Of a DNA stretch of 64,000 nt, positions 56,388 to 64,000 are shown piece after piece. The position numbers and the translations under genes are program-made. The stretch is from Psilocybe azurescens (taxonomy: Eukaryota; Basidiomycota; Agaricomycetes; Agaricales; Agrocybaceae). The notes under the pieces are model-generated. The model saw only the letters and a program-made list of their open reading frames with translations, was not told where the DNA came from and did no database searches. The DNA is taken from positions 62,001 to 126,000 of the forward strand of contig JAJIRX010000597.1 in the NCBI GenBank assembly GCA_023853785.1. The letters run 5' to 3'. The first letter of the stretch is position 1. Each line of letters starts with the position of its first letter.

Positions 56388-57445
56388 AGGACCCCTGAAA
56401 GTAGACTTGGAACCCAGATCCAAAAAGTCGAGTTTTTACAAATTTCTATCCGGACGACTTTGGCCAATTTCTATCCGGATTTGGGATCTGGGTTCAAGTA
56501 AGGGAAATTTCTATCCGGACGCGGATCTGGGTTACCCAAAATCGCGATTTTCTCATTTTCGCCCCAGAATGCCCATTTTTTCGCTCACCGGCTCCTCTGG
56601 AGCCATAATACCAGCACTATGAAAGTCTCGTAGTTAATGTACGTTAAGATTTAATATTTGATAAAAATACAACCAATATTGCTTATTTTAAGGCCTAGCT
56701 AAATATCCTCTTCAGGGTCCTGCTCTGCCGGTTTTTTCCCTCCAACAAAAGCTTTCAAAGCCGCTACAACTTTTTGCTGTTATCTTTGATGTCTCTGAAC
56801 AATGTCCAGTCGTCTTGAAAGATTTTGAAGCCAGGTTGCCTCGGATGGAGCATGCTTCAGAGTGCACATAAATGTCGATAGTGGGAGATGATCAAATCGG
56901 AGGGCGGGAAGCAGTTGGGCATGTGGGACAGCACGAAAGTGGGAGCCGAGATAATGTTCGAAAAACTGTACAGAGATATAGAAAACACCCATGATGTTCG
57001 GTGAGTGTGATACATTACTGTGTTGTCCATTTTTGCTGCAAGACTTTGAATATATAGCTTTTACTGAGATTAAGGTTTTCTGAGATGTGAACACATATAT
57101 TTCAGAGTCCAAGCTCTTGAAATTTGGCCGACGCAACATATCTTAATTCTATACAGTGTGTGCGAAATACAATCTTTGAGGAATGTATCTAGATAGTGTA
57201 GTGGTTGATTTTTCATTAGAAGTATGCTGCCCACAATTATTATGTTCAAGTCAACCCCTACACAAATTTTTATCCGGAAGCGGATCTGGGTTGGGTTGGC
57301 CAGTCCAATTTCTATCCGGAAATCGTGTCTGGGTTCTGGCCAAAAATGCCCAATTTTTATCCGGATAGTCCTACGGGTTCCAAAATTTTTCAAAAATTTC
57401 TATCCGGATTGGGATCTGGGTTCGAAGTCTACTTTCAGGGGTCCT
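56388..57445. mobile_element. Non-autonomous hAT-like element, 1,058 bp
   Basis: The ends AGGACCCCTGAAAGTAGACT.. and its inverse form ~34-bp inverted repeats with one mismatch, flanked by a perfect 8-bp duplication GGTGCAAG. Both subterminal regions repeat TATCCGGA and GATCTGGGTT motifs every 20-60 bp (56400-56540 and 57265-57425), probably transposase binding sites. There is no transposase. The 8-bp duplication favours hAT, though the terminal bases differ from the canonical CAGGG form. Confidence 0.9.
56780..57139 (-). other. Open frame inside the non-autonomous element, possible captured gene piece
   Basis: The frame reads VQFFEHYLGSHFRAVPHAQL, then ALRFDHLPLSTFMCTLKHAP, with protein-like composition and intron-like GT..AG edges (near 57003 and 56953). 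It does not resemble transposase motifs I know. It could be a captured host exon or a remnant of the parental transposase's C-terminal region. Confidence 0.4.
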
Positions 57446-57453
57446 GGTGCAAG
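57446..57453. repeat. 8-bp target-site duplication, right
   Basis: GGTGCAAG, identical to 56380-56387. Confidence 0.92.
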
Positions 57454-57973
57454 CCGTCGAGTTTTGTTACTTGTTAGTTTGTTGTTGCTTAACTGTTCCC
57501 GCACTAGAACAGTGTACGTATATCTATACGCATCTTAATAAGCGAACTCCAAGGTTTACATTGCAATGTTAATTGCTGCCCTCTGACATCAAATGCCTTC
57601 TCCTGGACTCATCAGCAAAGGGGCAGGAGTATAACTCACCATGTCGCGTTAATAAATGGCCTAAAATGACCAGGATGTACGCAATGCAAAAGATTGGGAA
57701 AAAGCGTCATCTCAGATAGACATGTGCCCGATATCATGTACAATAATTGTAGACCTTGTATGCTTCATATAATGTACTGCAATCTTTGGGGCGAATAAAA
57801 TGCGATATGGGGTTACCCGGGCACCAGCCTGAGCACCGAGGGTCCTAAAAAATCATACATGCCTGTATACCAACTGTATACATTCAAAAACATTATCCCT
57901 AACACCCTATCTGCTTAGGGTATATGAGAATTTATTTACTACAGTCGGGGAAGCATTACCGCTCATAAGTCCT
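57454..57973. other. Intergenic between two non-autonomous elements
   Basis: No gene or structured element recognised in these ~0.5 kb. Confidence 0.4.
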
Positions 57974-58482
57974 ACTGTATCATTTCGACCGATTCCTCTG
58001 TGAGCTGAACAAATTTGTAAATAGTAACGCATAACAAGGACAGGTGAACTAGTTAAAAATGAGACTTTAAATGGTAAAAAAATGCGACTTTTCAGGCAAC
58101 AACACTAATAGAACCAAAATGTATCTATAAATTTCTGTAGGGAATGAATCGCAGCAAGAAAAATTTGCTTCAGTGAACAGCCGGATGTTGAAAAGGAGAT
58201 GGGCCTCAAATCGCACCTATTTTGTTGCGTCTTGCCCGCACCTGGCGCCACCACCCGCCGCCCCCTATTAAAAATTGCAAATCATATAGACAGCACGGGA
58301 CAAGAAAATTTCTGCTTCAAGGTACAGAATGATAAATTTCATGCACACTGTCAAGAAATTGGGCAGTGAACAATTTGACTGATGTGTAATGCGTAACGAC
58401 AGGTCCTGAACACCGATCCAGTGAACAATATGCCGTAACGCCTAACATCCAGTGAACAATCGATCGGTCGAAATGATACAGT
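57974..58482. mobile_element. MITE-like element with 20-bp inverted ends, ~509 bp
   Basis: ACTGTATCATTTCGACCGAT at 57974-57993 is perfectly inverted at 58463-58482. CAGTGAACA motifs recur inside the right half (near 58173, 58365, 58420, 58450). No coding capacity. A target duplication was not identified with confidence, so the true ends may be slightly different. Confidence 0.65.
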
Positions 58483-58950
58483 GCATAAAGGAAGCTATAT
58501 TTAACTCGCAAGCCACAGTCATCCTATGGGTAACAACCTGCACGTACCTCAACAAGTGACCGAGAGTCAGAAATCTCGCTAAGTCCAAAATGTTCTGACA
58601 ACCAAAAGTAAAAGGGTTCACAAAGCACGTCAAAATCGTTGCCACTACCATTAAAGTATGTCCAATTTTTGTTATAGCATTATTGAAGCCACAAACATTG
58701 CATGATGTTACAAAAAAGTCTGCAATGGAAGTTCTCAATATTGGGTTGACATTGAAGGGATTCCCAACCATTCTGCATCACGTAGAATGCCTCTATAATT
58801 ATGTTCACTTCCTAAAACTATCTACAATTATTGACAGAGAATACAATTCACTCACAGGACTTTGCGGCCATACAAGACGACAATAAACTATGGTCACGCC
58901 AGCTATTTATGGATCCCAATGCGATATTGTATTTGTCACTTTTGCTGATG
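58483..58950. other. Intergenic, no gene supported
   Basis: A 109-codon minus-strand frame (58771-58442) overlaps the MITE and is probably chance, although it contains protein-like stretches. Nothing else is seen. Confidence 0.35.
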
Positions 58951-59181
58951 AGCCTCGAGGGGATGCATCCTCCTCGAAGGAATATACACTCCTCGATGCA
59001 GAATGTATCCTCCTCGAGGTGAAATGTATACTCCTCGAGGCGGAAATGGAATATACCCTCCTAGGCGGAATGTATACTCCTCGAGGCGGAAATAGAATGT
59101 ATCCTCCTCGACAGAATGTATCCTCCTCGACAGAATGTATCCTCCGCCTGGCAGAATGTATCCTCCTCGAGGGAATGTATC
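58951..59181. repeat. Minisatellite with ~17-20 bp units
   Basis: About ten imperfect copies of GAATGTATCCTCCTCGA, some followed by GGCGGAAAT or GGT, in head-to-tail order. Units vary in length and end abruptly near 59181. Confidence 0.9.
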
Positions 59182-59614
59182 TTGATCAAGTGACCTCGTA
59201 TTCCTTCTTACATCTGGAAACGTGGAACATAAATTTCGACGGTAAACTGAATTGGGGTACAGAAAAATACCCCTAGCTCGAAGTTTCTGAAAGCTTGTCT
59301 CTTAATTTTGGCTGGCGCGTCGTCTCTATGTGGCTGAAACTTCCCTAGGTGCACAGTTCCCCGGCTCGTGTAACGGACAAACTAACTAAAATCATCTACT
59401 TGTACAGTAGATTTCCATCGAAAGGACGGTGTAATGGGGTGTTCTATACTAGTACTTGTGGCTCAAACTTATGTAAGAGACGGTGAAATACCTACTAGTC
59501 TCCGGAGGATTCTCTAGATGCCTTTTACTTTATCTCTGGTAAAGGTCGTTATTCCTGATTTCTTGAATACGTATAAATAAGGATTGAAGATTCAAAGATG
59601 CTCAATTGTCCGCC
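59182..59614. other. Intergenic upstream of the hypothetical gene at 59615
   Basis: No gene recognised. A TATAAATA box near 59571 lies ~40 bp before the putative start and may be its promoter. Confidence 0.4.
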
Positions 59615-60444
59615 ATGCTCACTGGCAGCTTCCAGACAGACAGTAATCCCGACATAATCTATGCTCTATCACTCATTTTCATATGTATATTGATATTCTC
59701 GCGCACTCGCCACTGGAACCCTCTCTTAACCCTCAGGAGAAGATTGATAGACTTTATGTATCGCTGGACAGGTGCGACCGATGGTCAGTCCAGCCATGCT
59801 GAAGTGGAGCTGGACCCATTCCCTACGGATAATTCCCCTAGGATTGCACATTCCGAGGCACGCGAAGCGGTCATCGAAGTCGACTCGCAACATCCCCCAC
59901 TGGCCACCGCCAAAATATCGACTGCAAATATTATTACACAAATTTTTTGCCGGATAGAAACCCTATTCCACTCACCAGCGTCGTTACTGAGACTACCGCG
60001 CAAATAGTAGCACAAGAACTCCTGGGAGTCGACATAAGAAATGAGCGCTCATACAACGCAATTACTATCATCAAACATGCCTTGGATTATCATCCTCCCC
60101 GCTCTCTTCCACCCCCTCTCCGTCTCCTGCTAATGCATCACACCCATCTTTCCGAGCTAAGGCTCGACGTCGTTCTCAACACAGCTAGTATCTTGAAAAT
60201 TCGAATATTGGAAGAGCTGGTTGGAAATGACCAACCACAATCGCGCGTCGGTGTCGAAAACATCGCTGAAGGTGCGCTGAGGAGTTTCTTTTTCTCAGAA
60301 GAAACTCCTCAGCTCACGTTCACAGGATATTACGGCGCCTCGGGCGGTGGCTTTCTGGCCACGCAGGCGAAGAGGGAGCTAGAGACCTCGAAAGAGGAGA
60401 AGAAATTAATCAAGTGGACAGGCTTTGGTTGGGGAGTGTGGTGA
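59615..60444 (+). CDS. Hypothetical protein with one membrane segment
   Basis: ATG at 59615 starts a frame with a hydrophobic helix (IIYALSLIFICILIFS, residues ~13-28), then an acidic soluble part. It runs to a stop at 60007. A second coherent frame, 59947-60444, reads TTAQIVAQELLGVDIRNERS, HALDYHPPRSLPPPLRLLLM and ends GYYGASGGGFLATQAKRELE..WTGFGWGVW. The overlap at a run of six T (59943-59948) suggests a one- or two-base shift, or an unseen intron, joining the two into a ~270-residue protein. No family recognised. The conserved look of the second part supports a real gene. Confidence 0.5.
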
Positions 60445-60580
60445 AGGGGGTAGTGAGCGAGATGCGACGGATTTGTGAATTAAATCCACCCACAACTAGC
60501 GAGAGTGCAGTTGGTGTCGCGGGTGGCAGTTGGATGGCAAGATTAAGATAAAAGAGGATTAAATGGAGAGTAAGGACCGG

Positions 60581-60629
60581 ATTTCTTGATTAGAAATTTG
60601 ATTTCTTGATTAGAAATTTGATTTCTTGA
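60581..60629. repeat. 20-bp tandem repeat, ~2.5 copies
   Basis: ATTTCTTGATTAGAAATTTG is repeated perfectly twice and followed by nine more matching bases. The unit itself has internal dyad symmetry. Confidence 0.9.
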
Positions 60630-60984
60630 AGGATTCTTAGCTTTTTTGTTTTTGTTTGTGAAAAAGTGATGTGTTAATGGTAGTAAAGATGTCTGACGTA
60701 GATACGTCTCTTTCTTGAATGATAAAAATGGCACGATGTCAAATTGTAGCACAAGGGCCTTGAGTCGAGATCTATGAGAAATATGACTCCTAATTTCATA
60801 AGACTCGTAAACAAGGTTGTATACGGGGCTTCGGGGCTTTACCGCACTCAACCACTGGGAAAAAGCATATCAAGATTAAGATTAATTAGAATAGCAAGTT
60901 CTAAATTATGAGGGATTGACGACCCCCTCGACCACTATTATCCCAGAAATACTCGACTTCCCGCTGCCTCTTCACATCTACCAT

Positions 60985-61090
60985 AATTCTTCAATTCAAA
61001 AGTTCGTGGCACGAATTGGAATATAAGTCCACCAACCCCAATGGAAGACCTTTCCATCTGATATAATATTTCAGGTCGGATAGAACCAAT
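60985..61090 (-). pseudogene. Possible chromodomain remnant of a Ty3/gypsy chromovirus
   Basis: The minus strand reads DLKYYIRWKGLPLG and, a little further, CHELLN, spaced like the Y-x-[VI]-[RK]-W-K-G and xxELL signatures of chromodomains at chromovirus integrase C-termini. A stop follows. No integrase, RT or LTR is recognised nearby, so this is a very small relic and could be chance. Confidence 0.35.
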
Positions 61091-61889
61091 CGAGAGCTAT
61101 TAGGAACCCGGGGACCAATAACTCGAAAGCAACGTAAAAGCGGCGTCCCCCTTTCCGATCGATGGTCGAGTCGGTGTGCCGAGAGTGTGCCTATCAAGAC
61201 GTACGACTCGGCCTTTACCCCTCATTAGTAGACACAAGGTCTATACACTTCCTCACTTAGATTAGCCCTGTAGAAATAAGCCTAAGTGTTACCGCGGAGG
61301 TGTGCAGTACCGATCATAATAAGGTTGCTTTACTTCGCACTCTCGATGTACCCGCTATGTCTATGACTCTTTCCCGCCGTCGTTACATGTATCGCGATAT
61401 CATAAGTACGTCTCGCAGTGAATTTAAGATCGTCTTGTATACTCTACTCCACGTTGAGTATCTTTATCTTTATGCAAAGGCCGCTATCATCAGAGCAAGG
61501 GTAATCTGTAGATAAGCAAACAGTTTAAAAGGGAGTGGATGATTATTAACTCATAATGAACTAAATGCGAAGTAAAACATTCAGCCCGATAGCGACTCGA
61601 ATGAGCTTTCTACTGTTGATATCGTCCACATAGTGTGTGATTTCTACATATGACTTGTGGTTTTACGGAGCATAACTACCCAAATAAGGTAAGCCGATTC
61701 CTTCTTTGGGCAATGCACCTACATCAGTCAGAAAAAAAAATAACGGGGTATATTTGGAATGTTATCTGAAGCATCTAAGGACTTATAGAGCGAGTAAAAC
61801 GCGGATAGTATTTAACTTATGGTCGTGGTTGATTAAGGGTCCGTCACAAATAGCTTGGTCAAAAGCAAATCAAACTTATTATCAAAGAA

Positions 61890-64000
61890 TCAGTCTTGGT
61901 CTATGAGACACTGTTCTTTAGTAGCCAGTGGTGGCTGTAGCAGGGAGGGAAACCAAGGATGATGCTCCGGATCCCATTTCAACGCTGATGCAGTGAAAGT
62001 CTCCATTTCTTCTGATGTATTCGGCAGACCCATGAGATTATCGCACACGGATGATAGGTTTCGGATGAGCTGTAAGGAGTATGTATATCAGCCATATAAT
62101 CGATGCGCAAGAACAAGCTTCAAGCACTGCATACTTGGATACGTTCTTCTGCCCACAGTCCCGCCCATCCGCTGAAATTCGCAGATTCGATGAGTTCAGT
62201 CAGGATTGACTTGGCCAGGTGTACTGATTCAGCTGGAATAGGGTTTCCATTCTATTGCGTAAATGAAATGAGCAAATATTGTACTGATGGGTCGAACAAA
62301 AATGTAAAACGCACTTGCAGTATTTTTGTACACACTTGAATGAACTCGTGTAGCTCAGGTTGAGCGATAGGAATGCTTTCGAAGATCTCATATTCTGCTA
62401 TGAATGCCCATTTGTATCGGCGGAAGAAATTTGGGCGCATACGCGTCCAATCAAATGACGTCAGGGGTAGAGATACCTATCCACGTTCCTTGGTTAATTC
62501 AACCGGTCCGAGCGAGCGAGAAAAAGGTATGCATACCACAAACAAGGCTATGCACAACGACTGTAAGGCAGTAAGGAACTGTACTTGGTACAGCATCTCG
62601 TTATGTACATTGGAACCTACATGATGTCAGTTGGTCTAAATCATGGAAGAAGCGAGAGAATTACCGTCATCCACCAATGGTAGCAAATCGTCAAGACAGG
62701 ACAGATGCGTATCGATGACCCGAGCAGCATACCAGTACGCAAATGCTCTCTCCTCCTTCGCGTAAAGGTCCATCTGGAAGCCAGACAATACTATTTCACG
62801 GATGTCAGAAAGTCGCCATAATAGGGCGATATCAGGAAGGTGATTGAGGAGGTGTCCTCGTGGAAGACCCTAAAACGTACTCGTTAATCACCGCCAATAA
62901 CGTCCACGTAAAGAAAACCCACCTCGAGGTCGATATTATCTCTAATCTGCAGGAGTGTGTCATACAACGCATGCCACTCTATTAGCGCCTTCATGAAATG
63001 ACGACGTTTTCTTGGTGGGTTATTCCATAATGCTCTAATGCGTGGTGTAATAAGCTGTGAGATTCGAGTGGGTGAGGACAGGCAAGTTTCCCATATCGAA
63101 GAGGGTGCACCTTATACAGGGTTCGCTCCACCTTCCTGAAGGGTGGCTCTGCTTCAGGGCCTCCCCATCTCTGTGTAACCATCGTCTTTATGGCGTCATA
63201 TTTCACTCCAATTGTTTCGTAAAAGAATTGATTGACCATCCATTCAAATGGATACCTGTTCAGGATCAAGACTCCATCGTAAAATGTTGACTGGTGACAG
63301 TTAGTGAAAAACCTTTTGGTGATGTCAATAACATCATACCTGTGCCAATGACCTTAAATACGGGACGGTTGGAGGTGGTTTGGCCAACCATGACCGAAGG
63401 TTGCCTGCGATCTAAGCATTACTTGTGAGACGAAAGGTATGATTGAGTAGCTTGTTGTTTACCTCCCAAGTACTTAGTTGGTCGCAAGTCTCAAGCATAG
63501 AGACCTCGTAGAGACCATCAATGAAATGGTGTAGACCTTTGTAGGTGTCATCGAAAGCTGGCGGAGTAACGATACGGATAGGGGTCGCAGTTTGTAGCCG
63601 TCTGCCAATGTACGGATCGAAAGCAAGTTGTACTATAGATCCAGGTTCATATTCCGGTGATGGACTGCTTTCAACAGTATGCAGATGATCATGGGCACGC
63701 AGCACGAGTTTCTGGAACTCGGATCGATCCTTGCTGGGTTCAGTGCTCATGACCTGAAGCATGGTCTGGAAGGAGGCCTTAGTTTTTAACTCAAGTCTCT
63801 TCACATTCACGTTCACGACGAACCTTTCGAAAAGCAGTCGTGCCCTGAGCGCACCTTTCCAAACGACGGGCACTACGACACTTTATTACTTTGAGGTTAA
63901 ACTGAATAAAGGTAAAACCTACAGAAAGACTCCAATAGCCAGTTCACCGCATCATCAAGTTTTGATATTATATGATACGTAGACACGCCTTCAAGAAGAC
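61890..64000 (-). CDS. NAA35: NatC N-terminal acetyltransferase auxiliary subunit (partial)
   Basis: Mak10/Naa35 is the large scaffold subunit of NatC, which acetylates proteins starting with Met-hydrophobic residues on the ribosome. The gene enters at the right edge (LLEGVSTYHIISKLDDAVNW, ending 63923) and continues with 63872-~63463 (VQLAFDPYIGRRLQTATPIR), SNLRSWLAKPPPTVPYLRSL, then STFYDGVLILNRYPFEWMVN, RIRALWNNPPRKRRHFMKAL, and the most family-specific part, DIREIVLSGFQMDLYAKEER with AFAYWYAARVIDTHLSCLDD. The last exons give FFRRYKWAFIAEYEIFESIP and LKWDPEHHPWFPSLL, stopping at 61890. At least seven short introns with GT..AG ends separate these blocks; several exact junctions are uncertain. 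The N-terminal third lies outside the window. No frame break is evident. Confidence 0.88.

Larger units (their letters stand above)
60445..61889. other. Intergenic with retroelement relic
   Basis: Contains a 20-bp tandem repeat (60581-60629) and a probable chromodomain remnant (60985-61090); otherwise no gene is seen up to the NAA35 stop at 61890. Confidence 0.4.

Noticed and set aside
58951..59181. CRISPR-like array
   Set aside because: Units are only 17-20 bp with tiny irregular spacers and the genome is eukaryotic; it is a minisatellite.

Overview
The window looks like a piece of a filamentous basidiomycete (Agaricomycetes-type) nuclear genome. Genes are split by short 50-70 nt GT..AG introns, conserved genes are GC-rich, STAND/NACHT genes with the family-typical Agaricomycete layout are present, and mobile DNA (a Tad1-like LINE, hAT elements, MITE-like elements) is abundant. 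No ribosomal RNA, convincing tRNA, CRISPR or prokaryotic-type operon was seen.

Layout. 1-4.2 kb: start of an unknown gene, a small MITE, the ribosome-biogenesis gene RPF2, and an F-box/LRR-like gene. 4.8-23.8 kb: an amplified and decayed block. A ~3.1 kb segment carrying an epoxide-hydrolase-like gene (EH) occurs twice, at 4.84-7.92 kb (EH1, frameshifted) and 20.67-23.85 kb (EH2, intact). Between the copies lie a C2-NACHT-WD40 STAND receptor (10.1-15.4 kb), a paralogue with its NTPase core deleted (15.9-19.0 kb), and gene fragments of ribonucleotide reductase and an M1 aminopeptidase. 24.3-33.3 kb: a 9.03 kb LINE with a perfect 16-bp target duplication. 33.4-37.4 kb: a third, dead EH copy split by a 2.8 kb hAT transposon with an 8-bp target duplication. 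37.6-40.5 kb: a divergent pair, an F-box gene and a conserved unknown gene, both broken by small indels. 41.5-44.4 kb: a second type of STAND NTPase between ~210-bp direct repeats. 45-49.4 kb: a GH5 glycosidase resembling sterylglucosidase/glucocerebrosidase enzymes. 49.4-53.1 kb: no supported gene. 53.1-56 kb: a small secreted-protein gene and an OPA3-like gene. 56.4-59.2 kb: two non-autonomous elements and a minisatellite. 59.6-60.4 kb: a hypothetical membrane protein. 61.9 kb to the end: NAA35/MAK10, the NatC auxiliary subunit, running off the right edge.

How the parts relate. The housekeeping genes (RPF2, OPA3-like, GH5, NAA35) are a normal dispersed fungal set. The 4.8-37.4 kb interval is an accessory island in which STAND receptors and epoxide hydrolases were duplicated together and then eroded by deletion, frameshift and transposon insertion. 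The left duplicate starts inside the last exon of an aminopeptidase whose longer remnant adjoins the right copy, so the right copy is probably the source. One- and two-base frame breaks recur in several unrelated genes, often in homopolymers or GC-rich runs. Some may be base-calling errors, so the status 'pseudogene' is provisional where the damage is only indels.
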